In this document: positions 34,930 through 43,490 of the stretch, piece by piece
Layout: every line of letters begins with the position of its first letter
Position numbering within the stretch: the stretch's first letter is position 1
Assembly: GCF_003865075.1 (NCBI RefSeq)
Contig: NZ_BHWB01000019.1
Location: forward strand, 1 to 64,000
Source: Bacteroides faecalis
GTDB lineage: Bacteria > Bacteroidota > Bacteroidia > Bacteroidales > Bacteroidaceae
Reading direction: 5' to 3'
DNA length: 64,000 nucleotides
The notes under the pieces: generated by a model
What the model saw: the letters and a program-made list of their open reading frames with translations, nothing else
Databases searched by the model: none
Told to the model about the DNA's origin: nothing
Translations under genes and position numbers: made by a program

Positions 34930-36491
34930 AAAACAAACTGATCGATATGGCGGATGAAAGTATCAAAAAAATGGCGCACACCATGCTTAATGCAGGACGA
35001 GGAAACCCTAACTGGATTGCTACCGAACCGCGTGAAGCCTTTTTCCTGTTAGGACAATTCGGACTCTGCGAATGTCGCCGCGTCCTTTCTCTGGAAGAAG
35101 GAGTAGCCGGTATCCCACAAAAAGCTGGAATAGCTGCCCGTTTCGAAGCTTTCCTGAAAGATAATGAGAAAGTTTCCGGAGCTCAGTTATTGAGAGGTAC
35201 TTACAACTATATGTTAATGGAACATGCAGCAGACCCTGATACTCTTATCCATGAATGGGCAGAGTCTGTTATTGGTGACCAATATCCCGTCCCCGACCGT
35301 ATCCTTCATTTCACAGAACAAATCGTACAGGATTATCTGGCACAAGAACTCTGTGACCGACGCCCTCCTAAAGGCACCTTCGATTTGTTCGCAACCGAAG
35401 GCGGTACCGCTGCCATGTGCTATCTGTTTGATTCGCTTCAGGAGAATTTCCTATTAAACCAAGGAGATTCTATTGCACTGATGATTCCGGCCTTCACTCC
35501 TTACATCGAGATACCAGAATTGCGCCGTTACCAATTTGATGTTACTGAGATTGCAGCCGACCAGATGACACCGGATGGTCTGCATACCTGGCAATACAAA
35601 GATGAGGATATCGACCGTCTGAAAGATCCTAAAATAAAGGCACTCTTTATCACCAATCCAAGTAATCCACCCAGCTATGCACTAAGTCCGGAAACGACTG
35701 CACGCATTGTGAATATCGTTAAGAATGATAACCCAAACCTGATGATTATTACTGATGACGTGTACGGAACCTTCATTCCTCATTTCCGTTCACTAATGGC
35801 CGAATTACCTCACAATACTCTTTGCGTTTATTCCTTCTCCAAATATTTCGGAGCTACCGGATGGCGTGTCGCTGTCATCGCATTGCACGAAGAGAATATC
35901 TATGACAAGATGATTGCCCAACTGCCGGAAGAACAGAAAGAGATTTTGAATAAACGTTATTCTAGTCTGGACTTGCACCCGGAAAAGATGAAATTTATAG
36001 ATCGCATGGTTGCCGACAGCCGACAAATCGCATTGAATCACACAGCAGGACTCTCTCTGCCGCAACAAATGCAGATGAGTCTTTTTGCTTCTTTCTCTCT
36101 TTTGGATAAAGAAGATCGCTACAAAATTAAGATGCAAGAGATTATCCACCGCCGTTTGCAAGCCTTATGGGATAATACCGGATTTTCTTTGATAAAAGAT
36201 CCATTACGTGCCGGATATTATTCGGAGATTGATATGTTGGTATGGGGTAAGAAATTCTATGGGGATGACTTTGTTGCTTATTTGCAGAAAACGTATAATC
36301 CACTGGATGTCGTGTTCCGTTTGGCCAATGAAACGTCTCTCGTTTTGCTGAACGGTGGTGGCTTTGCCGGACCCAAGTGGAGCGTTCGCGTGTCGCTTGC
36401 TAACCTGAATGAAGCCGACTACGTAAAAATAGGACAAAGCATTAAACGTGTATTGGACGAATATGCGCAGACGTGGAAAGCGAGTAAATAG
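34902..36491 (+). CDS. aspD: Aspartate 4-decarboxylase (bifunctional aminotransferase)
   Basis: PLP enzyme of the aspartate aminotransferase fold that converts aspartate to alanine and CO2. The 529 residues match the large AspD type, which is longer than ordinary aminotransferases. Motifs: SPFELKNKLIDMADESIKKM at the start, LNAGRGNPNW, TEGGTAAMCYLF, FITNPSNPPSYALSP, DDVYGTF and the PLP-lysine box YSFSKYFGATGWR (Lys about 313). It is paired with aspT upstream (254 nt). ATG 34902 may not be the ancestral start; see the A7 tract at 34896. Confidence 0.94.
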   Translation: METISPFELKNKLIDMADESIKKMAHTMLNAGRGNPNWIATEPREAFFLLGQFGLCECRRVLSLEEGVAGIPQKAGIAARFEAFLKDNEKVSGAQLLRGTYNYMLMEHAADPDTLIHEWAESVIGDQYPVPDRILHFTEQIVQDYLAQELCDRRPPKGTFDLFATEGGTAAMCYLFDSLQENFLLNQGDSIALMIPAFTPYIEIPELRRYQFDVTEIAADQMTPDGLHTWQYKDEDIDRLKDPKIKALFITNPSNPPSYALSPETTARIVNIVKNDNPNLMIITDDVYGTFIPHFRSLMAELPHNTLCVYSFSKYFGATGWRVAVIALHEENIYDKMIAQLPEEQKEILNKRYSSLDLHPEKMKFIDRMVADSRQIALNHTAGLSLPQQMQMSLFASFSLLDKEDRYKIKMQEIIHRRLQALWDNTGFSLIKDPLRAGYYSEIDMLVWGKKFYGDDFVAYLQKTYNPLDVVFRLANETSLVLLNGGGFAGPKWSVRVSLANLNEADYVKIGQSIKRVLDEYAQTWKASK

Positions 36492-36630
36492 CCGACATAA
36501 TGCAAAACTAACGTTTCTAATATAGTTAATGGATTAAAATGATAGTGAAAGAGATAGCAATCTTTTTTCATCCGAAAATGAATATCCGAAGATTTTATGT
36601 AAATTTGTCGTGTATCAACCTTTTACGGAA

Positions 36631-37164
36631 ATGAAAAAACTGATTCTATTTCTTTCACTGATATTATCAGTCGGCCTCGCCTCTGCACAGTCGGAAATTC
36701 CATCTGACAGTATTCGACGTATTCCCTCAGCCAATGTAAAGGATTTCGGTGGTTTCTTGTTAGACATGAACCTGATGAATTTATCATCTCCGGAATTGCC
36801 TAAACTGAATATGGAATTGCCCAATGTAACTAAAGACTACAACCGGATTTTTCGTATGAATACGGATGCAATTTATACTCAGGGATTCACCAACGCCTTC
36901 TCTTCCTATCCTAGATTTGGATATGGATACGACTGGGGATTATCATCCTCTCCACAGTATATGCAAATGGGATCTTTTAAACTGAAAAACGGAATGCGAA
37001 TCAATACCTATGGAGATTATAATATGGATGGCCGGAAGGTTCCAAACCGAAGTGCTATGCCATGGCAAAGGAATAACTTTCGCGGTGCCTTCGAACTAAA
37101 ATCTGCAAACGGGTCCTTCGGAATCAGGGTGGAGGTACAACAAGGACGGAATGCTCCTTTCTAG
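36631..37164 (+). CDS. Exported hypothetical protein
   Basis: A 177-residue protein with a clear signal peptide (MKKLILFLSLILSVGLASAQ). The mature part is Asn-, Met- and Tyr-rich, with YPRFGYGYDWGLSSSPQYMQ and a likely beta-stranded end (LKNGMRINTYGDYNMDGRKV ... FGIRVEVQQGR). I do not name a family. Start 36631 is preferred over 36610 because TAAATTTG (36600-36607) is the likely -7 box and would overlap the leader of the longer form. Probably periplasmic or outer-membrane associated. Terminator at 37187. Confidence 0.75.
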   Translation: MKKLILFLSLILSVGLASAQSEIPSDSIRRIPSANVKDFGGFLLDMNLMNLSSPELPKLNMELPNVTKDYNRIFRMNTDAIYTQGFTNAFSSYPRFGYGYDWGLSSSPQYMQMGSFKLKNGMRINTYGDYNMDGRKVPNRSAMPWQRNNFRGAFELKSANGSFGIRVEVQQGRNAPF

Positions 37165-37186
37165 TTATAACTTTCTGGATTTATAT

Positions 37187-37239
37187 AAAAATGAGATTGA
37201 ATGCTAAGTCCTCTCCAAATAGAATTCAATCTCATTTTT
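37187..37239. terminator. Bidirectional terminator
   Basis: A perfect 16-bp stem (37187-37202 with 37224-37239) with A-rich left and T-rich right flanks. It serves the exported protein gene on the plus strand and the convergent protease pseudogene on the minus strand. Confidence 0.88.
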
Positions 37240-37252
37240 TATATACTAGAAC

Positions 37253-38461
37253 TTAAACCATTGGCCAATGACAAACAGCTTTAGTATTATAACATTTCAT
37301 TAAAACCGGTTTGGGTAATTTTCCAGTAAACTTACTGTCGAAGTCTTTAAATAAAGCTCTAGTTTTAATTTCATTACGTGGTATCAGAGGACTATAGTTC
37401 ATTATATGATCAATGCGTTTTTTGCTCTAACGTTTTTTCAGTACGTAATCCATAATAATAATCCATCACATTAGTGGAAACATACAGTTCACTACCGTCG
37501 CATGGCTCTCTTTCAAAAGGATTATATGGCAGTTCTTCTAATGGAGTCCATTTAACAACATATCAACTAGCAGCAAATAAGACATTCTGTCATATTTAGG
37601 AGTATCAAAACATTCATCATCACTTGCATTATCCGGATTGACACATCCCAAATACTCTTCTCCTTTTTGAGGTTCCTCAAAAGCATGGAACAAACCTAAA
37701 TAATGTCCCATTTCATGGCAAAAAGTAAATAAGCCTTCATCATCCAACAAACTTTCCTGATCAAAAGGATTTATATCATCAGTTGGTGAAAATTATATAT
37801 TATTTAGTGCCATCCCATGCATATAATCCGGCAGTGTGGTATAATAATTTTCTCCCGGTTCTTCTTTATCGCTACCTGACAGCTTAACAAGAGGATAAGT
37901 AGTAGTACAGTAAGATAGAAAAGAAATACCCGTCACATTAGACTCATCTTTTTCAGTGCCGGGAGAACTCAAAAAGCTGAATAACGAAATGTTTACATAT
38001 CGGTTAGGGTTCCAAAATATGGGTTTGTTTTCTACTGTGGATGAACTACTATAAAGCAAGCCTTCCGCACTCATATTACTTGATTTAAAATATTTCACGC
38101 GATGAACACCTGGTTCCATAAGTAGATTTCCTTCCGGATCTCGATTTGCTAACGTAAACTTAATATCAACGTCCCGACTCGGTACACCCGGAATATCAGA
38201 AAATGTGAATAAATTAGCAGCATAAAAACGATTCATTTGGCCTATACGCTGTTTGAATAGTTGTTCTGACGGTGATTGAATAGGATTAGAAGCATCCTCA
38301 TAAAGGACATGAAAAACAACAGGAATTGTTCTTCCTGGAATAAAATCCACGACAGGAGACTCTGGAATAGGATCATCCGATTGTTCCGGTATACTCTCAT
38401 CTTTACAACCAACAACAATAAAGGATAGGATCAATAGGAATAATAAAATAATTTTCTTCAT
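37253..38461 (-). pseudogene. Broken M43 (pappalysin-like) metalloprotease lipoprotein
   Basis: Once a lipoprotein zinc protease: signal MKKIILLFLLILSFIVVGC with acidic residues after the Cys, then IPVVFHVLYED and a mixed fold, and the zinc motif HEMGHYLGLFHAF (HExxHxxGxxH). The protein is spread over at least four frames. Frame 1 stops at 37793. Frame 2 holds the zinc motif and stops near 37538. Frame 3 reads CDGSELYVSTNVMDYYYG, carrying the conserved Met-turn region, down to about 37420. Frame 4 reads IDHIMNYSPLIPR to the stop at 37253. Three separate shifts make function unlikely. Family members act on secreted or surface proteins. Confidence 0.85.
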
Positions 38462-38540
38462 AAAAGAGGTATTTAAGGTTGCTTCCAACATCATTTCTTT
38501 TTGTTATTTATTGAATTTAACATCTATTCTTGCGATATTG

Positions 38541-39563
38541 TTACTTTATAGAAGTCTCAAACGCCTCATCTGCTGCACGTTGTGCATCAATAATCCGATC
38601 ACACCAAGAATCAAAATCAGGATCAGGTGTCTGAGTTTCAGGATGTGCAAGCATATATTCCACCGATTGACGTAGGCCTTCTGCCATCGAAATAGTACAG
38701 ATAAAATCTGGAACAAATCGTTTGATCTTCGAATTATCGAACTTCACAGTATTCACTTTATCGCCCAACAGTTCACCAGTAAAGTCATACATCTCACCAT
38801 GTCTTGCCAGAAAATCGGAGGCTACATGCAAAGCATTCAAAGGTTTACCTAAAGCATCAGCAATTGTCTCATAAATCTGGTTCCAAGTCATGCTTTCATC
38901 ACTTGTGATATGAAATGCATTTCCAATAGCATGAGGATTTCCCATCAATCCTACGTATCCTTTGGCAAAGTCTTTTGAATGAGTCAATGTCCAAAGCGAA
39001 GTACCATCTCCGGGAATAATCACCGGTTTCCCCTCAAGGATACGCTTGACAATCTGCCAGTTCCCTTTATTACCATGCATACATACAAGAGGTTTTTCAC
39101 CATTATACGTATGGCTGGGACGAACAATAGTTATGGGAAAACCATTCTTCCGATAAGCAGATAATAGCACTTCTTCTGCTGCAATCTTATCCCTCGAATA
39201 CTGCCAATAGGGATTCATAAGAGGCGTACTTTCTGTAATATGATAATCAGCCAATGGCTTCTGATAAGCAGAGGCACTACTTATAAAAATATATTGCTTA
39301 GTTTTATTCCGGAACAAACGAATATCACGTTCTACATCCTCAGCCGTATAACCGATAAATTGTGCTACCACATCGTAATTTTCATCCTCAATAGCTTTTG
39401 CTACAGCCAACTCGTCATGGATATCCGCAACAACACTTCTTACCCCTTCCGGTACTTTTTTTGATCCTCGGTTAAGTAAAGTTATCTCCCAGCCTCTTTG
39501 CTGTGCCAATGCTACAACATCGGTACTGATTGTACCTGTTCCACCAATAAATAATGCCTTCAT
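38541..39563 (-). CDS. NAD-dependent epimerase/dehydratase (extended SDR)
   Basis: A 340-residue Rossmann protein. The N-terminal nucleotide loop is MKALFIGGTGTISTDVVALA. VVAQFIGYTAEDVERD and ISSASAYQKPLADYHITEST follow, then a Tyr-x-x-x-Lys-like YSRDKIAAEE (about 145-154), with Ser in ISSASAY. Start 39563 is preferred over 39647 because a TATATTTG box (39601-39594, minus) lies between. It resembles SDR proteins annotated as isoflavone-reductase-like or sugar epimerases; the substrate is not evident. A single gene, not in an operon. Confidence 0.87.
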   Translation of the reverse strand: MKALFIGGTGTISTDVVALAQQRGWEITLLNRGSKKVPEGVRSVVADIHDELAVAKAIEDENYDVVAQFIGYTAEDVERDIRLFRNKTKQYIFISSASAYQKPLADYHITESTPLMNPYWQYSRDKIAAEEVLLSAYRKNGFPITIVRPSHTYNGEKPLVCMHGNKGNWQIVKRILEGKPVIIPGDGTSLWTLTHSKDFAKGYVGLMGNPHAIGNAFHITSDESMTWNQIYETIADALGKPLNALHVASDFLARHGEMYDFTGELLGDKVNTVKFDNSKIKRFVPDFICTISMAEGLRQSVEYMLAHPETQTPDPDFDSWCDRIIDAQRAADEAFETSIK

Positions 39564-39760
39564 ACAAATAAGTCTTTTGATTCTTTTTCCGAGCAAATAT
39601 ATCAAAACTCCCGTAAATAATGATGTGTTCCTCTTTGAAAACGACATAACTAACCATAAAAAGCATAAGATTGGCTGATTCTTATAAAAAAATCAACTTA
39701 TTTGGGCAGCATTATTTATTAGTATCATGATTTCGGTTCATAAAATACCAGACGTTATCA

Positions 39761-40285
39761 TTACAATTTCACAGCCACATTATACTCTTCATCTGTCACA
39801 GGATCTCCCCACTCCGCACTGTTCTCACCAACCTTTGGAGTGATACCAATATGGGTAAAACGACTATCAGGAGCAGCTCCATGCCAATGCAACGTATTTG
39901 CAGGAATATTCACTACACTCCCCGGAACTAAATGACGTGCCGCTTTGCCTTTCTCCTGATAATATCCAACCCCTTCGGTACAAAGCAAAATCTGACCAAC
40001 TGCATGACTATGCCAATTGTTTCGTGTACCAGATGCAAAAGTTACATTATAAAGACTACAATCATATTCTGCAACTGAAGATAAAGGCTGAAGCCATGCC
40101 TCTCCTGTAAAATTAGCACTAATTGATTCTCCCAAGCCAAAAAGCGGCTCGTTACTTGTTACTACTTCATTTTTCATTTTATTATCCTCCATTTTACTGT
40201 TACTATTTTGTTTTGAGTGATTGCATGGATTCAATATCATACTCACCACAAACATACAAGCTATCATTGCTACTTTAGTTCTCAT
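39761..40285 (-). CDS. Exported cupin-domain protein
   Basis: A 174-residue protein with an N-terminal export signal (MIACMFVVSMILNPC, lipobox-like with Cys about 21). It is followed by a single cupin barrel: motif 1 GTRNNWHSHAVGQILLCTEG and motif 2 PGSVVNIPANTLHWHGAAPD carry the metal-binding His residues. It resembles cupins found beside carboxymuconolactone decarboxylase-type proteins, but none is encoded nearby. Quenching or dioxygenase-like chemistry cannot be inferred from the barrel alone. Confidence 0.85.
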   Translation of the reverse strand: MRTKVAMIACMFVVSMILNPCNHSKQNSNSKMEDNKMKNEVVTSNEPLFGLGESISANFTGEAWLQPLSSVAEYDCSLYNVTFASGTRNNWHSHAVGQILLCTEGVGYYQEKGKAARHLVPGSVVNIPANTLHWHGAAPDSRFTHIGITPKVGENSAEWGDPVTDEEYNVAVKL

Positions 40286-40577
40286 ATCATTTATATTAAA
40301 AAAAACATCTCAAAAATAAATTGAAGGTAAACTTTACCATCAGAGAATATAAATGTTTCTTTCATAATATATTTAACCATTCACTTTCAGATATTGCAAA
40401 ATTACTCGACTTCAACAACATATACTGTATATATTTTACTGATAGAAATACCTATTTTACAGATTCCCCCTCCCATATATAATAAATTACATTCAAGATA
40501 AAATATCTTAATAAAAATTGAATTAGCTAATAAAATTCTTAATCTATGTTATGAAACATACTTTTTTTCTTGGATTA

Positions 40578-40608
40578 TTTGCAGATATCCCAAAAGTCCG
40601 TACCTTTG
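40578..40608 (+). promoter_or_regulatory. Promoter of a short transcript
   Basis: TTTG (40578-40581), 19 nt, TACCTTTG (40601-40608): a full consensus match, with no coding sequence before the terminator at 40652. Confidence 0.78.
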
Positions 40609-40615
40609 TAATGTG

Positions 40616-40677
40616 TTTTTCATAGTATTAGATTTAAGGTTAACAAAGGTTGGAGCAAGGCGTTGCTCCTTTTTTTA
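40616..40677 (+). ncRNA. Candidate small RNA (about 60 nt)
   Basis: Transcription from the consensus promoter at 40578-40608 would start near 40616 and stop at a textbook terminator: GGAGCAA (40652-40658), loop GGCG, TTGCTCC (40663-40669) and seven T. No start codon with a useful frame is present. The next gene (40735) has its own promoter beyond the terminator, so this unit is separate rather than simply its leader. Function unknown; an attenuated leader is the alternative. Confidence 0.6.
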
Positions 40678-40687
40678 TGCCTATACG

Positions 40688-40717
40688 TTTGTAGAAACAC
40701 TCAAATCACTATCTTTG
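40688..40717 (+). promoter_or_regulatory. Promoter of the RmlD-like gene
   Basis: TTTG (40688-40691), 18 nt, TATCTTTG (40710-40717). It places the start point about 12 nt before ATG 40735 and rules out the longer frame from 40663. Confidence 0.7.
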
Positions 40718-40734
40718 CCCTAAAAGAAGCAGTC

Positions 40735-41700
40735 ATGAAGAATATATTGATCATCGGTGCTAATGGATTCACCGGACGGCAAATACTCAATGATTTATCG
40801 AATCAGAAAAGATATAAAGTTACAGGATGTTCCCTGCACCCTGATATTTGTGCCAATAATAAGGGAAATTATCATTTCAAAGTAATAGATATACGTAACA
40901 AAGAAATTGTATGTAATCTTTTTAAAGAAGTATCCCCTGATCTAGTCATCAACTGCTCTGCTTTATCTGTTCCCGACTATTGTGAAACTCATCATGAAGA
41001 AGCTTTTCTTATGAATGTTACGGCAGTGGCACAATTAGCACAGCTTTGCAGAGACCATAAAAGCCGTTTCATCCATCTTTCAACAGATTTTGTTTTTGAT
41101 GGAAAAGCATACGAAACACCTAAGCATTTCAAAACAAAAAAGGATACTAATCCTTATGAAAACCAAGCTGTATCCCCATCTCCCCAATATTTATATAACG
41201 AAAATGACACACCGGCCCCTGTAAATTATTACGGATATACCAAATGGAAAGGTGAAGAGAAAGTAAGCGAAATATGTCAGGACTATGCCATCGTCCGAGT
41301 AGAGATCGTGTATGGAAAAGCATTACCTGGGCAACATGGTAATATCGTTCAGCTAGTAATGAATCGATTGCATGCCGGACAAGAAATTCGTGTGGTATCC
41401 GATCAATGGAGGACACCAACCTATGTTGGAGATGTTTCCGTAGGAATTCAAAAGCTGATGGAAAGCACTCACAATGGTATATTTCATATCTGTGGTGACG
41501 AATATCTGGCAATTTCAGATATTGCCTTTCAAGTAGCTGAAGCTATGAATCTGAATTATAACCTTATCCATTCTGTCACAACGAAAGAAATGAATGAGTC
41601 CACTCCACGTCCTCGTTATAGCGGAATGAGTATTGACAAGGCTCAAAAGCTACTTAACTATCAACCGCGAAAATTGAAACAGATTCTTGCGGAATGGTAA
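40735..41700 (+). CDS. RmlD-like NAD(P)-dependent sugar reductase
   Basis: A 321-residue extended SDR protein similar to dTDP-4-dehydrorhamnose reductase. NAD(P) loop IIGANGFTGRQIL at the N-terminus; VINCSALSVPDYCETHHEEA and the Ser motif FIHLSTDFVFDGKAYE; Tyr-x-x-x-Lys in YYGYTKWKGEEKV (about 190). RPRYSGMSIDKAQKLLNYQP closes the chain as in RmlD. No other rhamnose genes are nearby, so the true substrate is open. Confidence 0.85.
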   Translation: MKNILIIGANGFTGRQILNDLSNQKRYKVTGCSLHPDICANNKGNYHFKVIDIRNKEIVCNLFKEVSPDLVINCSALSVPDYCETHHEEAFLMNVTAVAQLAQLCRDHKSRFIHLSTDFVFDGKAYETPKHFKTKKDTNPYENQAVSPSPQYLYNENDTPAPVNYYGYTKWKGEEKVSEICQDYAIVRVEIVYGKALPGQHGNIVQLVMNRLHAGQEIRVVSDQWRTPTYVGDVSVGIQKLMESTHNGIFHICGDEYLAISDIAFQVAEAMNLNYNLIHSVTTKEMNESTPRPRYSGMSIDKAQKLLNYQPRKLKQILAEW

Positions 41701-41866
41701 CATATGCTCATTGAATAAGTATATAATATAACATCAGTATCATATACCCACCCCACAACTACTAATCGGAATGAAAAGCCGAAAAATAATAACGAACGAT
41801 ATCTACAACAGAACCAACACCTTACAAGACTTACAAGCTCCTCAAAGAAGATTTATTGTATATTTA

Positions 41867-42303
41867 TTTTTAATTTATGCAGAAATCTATTATCTTTGCA
41901 CCCAAAATACAAAGAATAAAGATGAATCAATTGTTACAATTACATATCTCCCCCTTATCTCTTGCAGAGACATCTTTCTGCAAGTCTTGTTGTGTACATG
42001 TACATTGGTTTAGTGGATTTATCTAAATACTGCCTGATCCTATTATATTTAGGGATCATCTAATAACGTATGAGAATTGTCTAATGATTTTTATTCATTC
42101 ACAGACAATACCCAATGCTTTCCCCTAAAGATTTCTTTTAGAGAAATATGAAACCTTTCAGAGAACTGTCATTTCTTCTCTAAGATATGCAACTCTTGCC
42201 TGAAAGATTAAATATTTCTTCCTCAAGAGACCTGATTTCTTTCTGGGAAAGTGCAGCGTGTGATATATCGATTATCTAACCTAACCATTAAAAAGTAAGT
42301 TCT
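41867..42303 (+). promoter_or_regulatory. Promoter and long structured leader of the lysO genes
   Basis: A promoter-like pair, TTTT (41867-41870) and TATCTTTG (41891-41898) with 20-nt spacing, lies 400 nt before the first lysO gene. The leader carries a 34-codon frame (41922-42026) and then several hairpins: ATTTCT-TTTAG-AGAAAT near 42129, and CTTTCAG pairing with CTGAAAG about 45 nt later with an AGAGA/TCTCT stem nested inside. It does not resemble the lysine riboswitch. A regulatory leader is inferred. Confidence 0.5.
41922..42026 (+). CDS. Possible leader peptide (34 residues)
   Basis: ATG 41922 lies about 20 nt after the expected start point and opens a frame ending at 42026. The peptide contains FCKSCCVHVHWF, rich in Cys and His, and only one Lys. 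It could be a leader peptide of an attenuator or chance. There is no homology that I recognise. Confidence 0.35.
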   Translation: MNQLLQLHISPLSLAETSFCKSCCVHVHWFSGFI

Positions 42304-42582
42304 ATGTTTTCTATTATATCTATCATGTTTTTAGGCATTGGTATAGGCTATGCACTACGTAACTGGAAACTATTACAAAAAACGGAAAAGACAATTTCCG
42401 CCACTATATTCATGCTTCTTTTCATTTTGGGAGTATCTATCGGTTCAAACAACCTAATTGTAGACAATCTTGGAAAGTTTGGAGGGCAGGCTATGATTCT
42501 TGCCTTTTCCGGTGTATTGGGAAGCCTGGTTGCTTCACGTCTGATATTGCAAATCTTCTTTAAGAAAGGAGGTAAACAATGA
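42304..42582 (+). CDS. lysO: LysO family transporter, N-terminal half (separate gene)
   Basis: A 92-residue membrane protein with three helices, matching the first part of the L-lysine exporter LysO (YbjE, DUF340): IISIMFLGIGIGYALRNWKL, then ATIFMLLFILGVSIGSNNLI. In E. coli LysO is one chain of about 299 residues; here the rest is encoded by the next gene, which overlaps by 4 bp (ATGA). Both halves keep the GVSIGSN/GISIGSN motif. The two products probably assemble into one transporter that exports lysine or a toxic analogue. Confidence 0.85.
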   Translation: MFSIISIMFLGIGIGYALRNWKLLQKTEKTISATIFMLLFILGVSIGSNNLIVDNLGKFGGQAMILAFSGVLGSLVASRLILQIFFKKGGKQ

Positions 42583-43199
42583 AAGGTAGCCTAATCGTTC
42601 TACTCTTCTTCTGTGTAGGTTGCACTTTGGGAGTCTTCAATAAGTTCCAATTCGATACACATAGTATATCTATGTACATTCTATATGCCCTAATGCTTCA
42701 AGTAGGAATCAGCATTGGTTCCAACAAGAATCTAAAGGCAATCATAGCCCACCTAAAACCCAAGATGTTACTGATTCCAATGGGCACAATTATAGGTACC
42801 TTATTATTTTCAGCATTGGCAAGCCTGTTGCTGAGTCAATGGAGTGTGTTCGAATGTATGGCAGTAGGAAGCGGATTCGCTTATTATTCACTTTCTTCCA
42901 TTCTTATCACTCAATTTAAGGAACCATCTATCGGACTACAACTAGCTACAGAGCTAGGCACTATTGCCTTACTGACTAATATATTCAGGGAGATGATGAC
43001 TTTATTAGGCACTCCACTCATTCAGAAATATTTCGGTAAATTAGCACCAATCTCAGCAGCAGGAGTCAATTCAATGGATGTATTACTGCCGTCTATCAGT
43101 AAATATGCCGGGAAAGAGATGATTCCAATTGCTATCCTGCATGGTATTCTCATTGATATGAGTGTCCCAATATTTGTTTCTTTCTTCTGTAATCTATGA
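42579..43199 (+). CDS. lysO: LysO family transporter, C-terminal half
   Basis: A 206-residue membrane protein with about six helices: LQVGISIGSNKNLKAIIAHL, CMAVGSGFAYYSLSSILITQ, LGTIALLTNIFREMMTLLGT and the closing ILHGILIDMSVPIFVSFF. These are the signature stretches of the larger LysO domain. ATGA overlap with the N-terminal half gives one-to-one translation. A split LysO pair is common in Bacteroidetes and clostridia, so this is probably an old arrangement, not a fresh break. A MITE-like element follows 30 nt after the stop. Confidence 0.87.
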   Translation: MKGSLIVLLFFCVGCTLGVFNKFQFDTHSISMYILYALMLQVGISIGSNKNLKAIIAHLKPKMLLIPMGTIIGTLLFSALASLLLSQWSVFECMAVGSGFAYYSLSSILITQFKEPSIGLQLATELGTIALLTNIFREMMTLLGTPLIQKYFGKLAPISAAGVNSMDVLLPSISKYAGKEMIPIAILHGILIDMSVPIFVSFFCNL

Positions 43200-43229
43200 T
43201 AGCTTATCTTATAAGTTTGTAAAACAATC

Positions 43230-43408
43230 AGGCTGTCTAAAAAGTCAAAACGGAATTACTTAAAGTTACAGATTGTAACTGAATAAATAAAGAGCACCAC
43301 TTTAGCCTCTGAAAATGAGGTGTAAAGTGACGCTCTTTTTTATACTTAATACCTGTCAGTTCTAAATTGAAAGTTCTAATTTAAACTTTCAGACTTTTGA
43401 GACAGCCT
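43230..43408. mobile_element. MITE-like element with internal hairpin
   Basis: A 179-bp non-coding block with terminal inverted repeats AGGCTGTCTAAAAAGTC (43230-43246) and GACTTTTGAGACAGCCT (43392-43408), 16/17 complementary. The GGCTGTCTCAAAAG end resembles ends of several Bacteroides insertion sequences. Inside is a long stem (arms from 43290 and up to 43337, AAGAGC/GCTCTT) followed by a run of T, able to terminate transcription of lysO. No clear target duplication is visible. Confidence 0.65.
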
Positions 43409-43490
43409 TCCCCTCTAAGAATTATATATTCTAAGTATTAAACTTCATCATCGTTTACAAACTATCATACCAAATCCTTATCAAGTTTAT

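Noticed and set aside
41771..42013. 80-residue plus-strand frame before lysO
   Set aside because: It runs through the likely lysO promoter (41891-41898) and has no recognisable features; the smaller frame at 41922 fits the transcript better.
41899..42303. Known lysine riboswitch in the lysO leader
   Set aside because: I do not see the conserved lysine riboswitch core; the stems present are AGAGA/TTTCT types.
42304..43199. Recent frameshift splitting lysO
   Set aside because: The two genes overlap by ATGA, each has a proper start, and I recall the same split in related bacteria, so it is treated as a two-gene arrangement.
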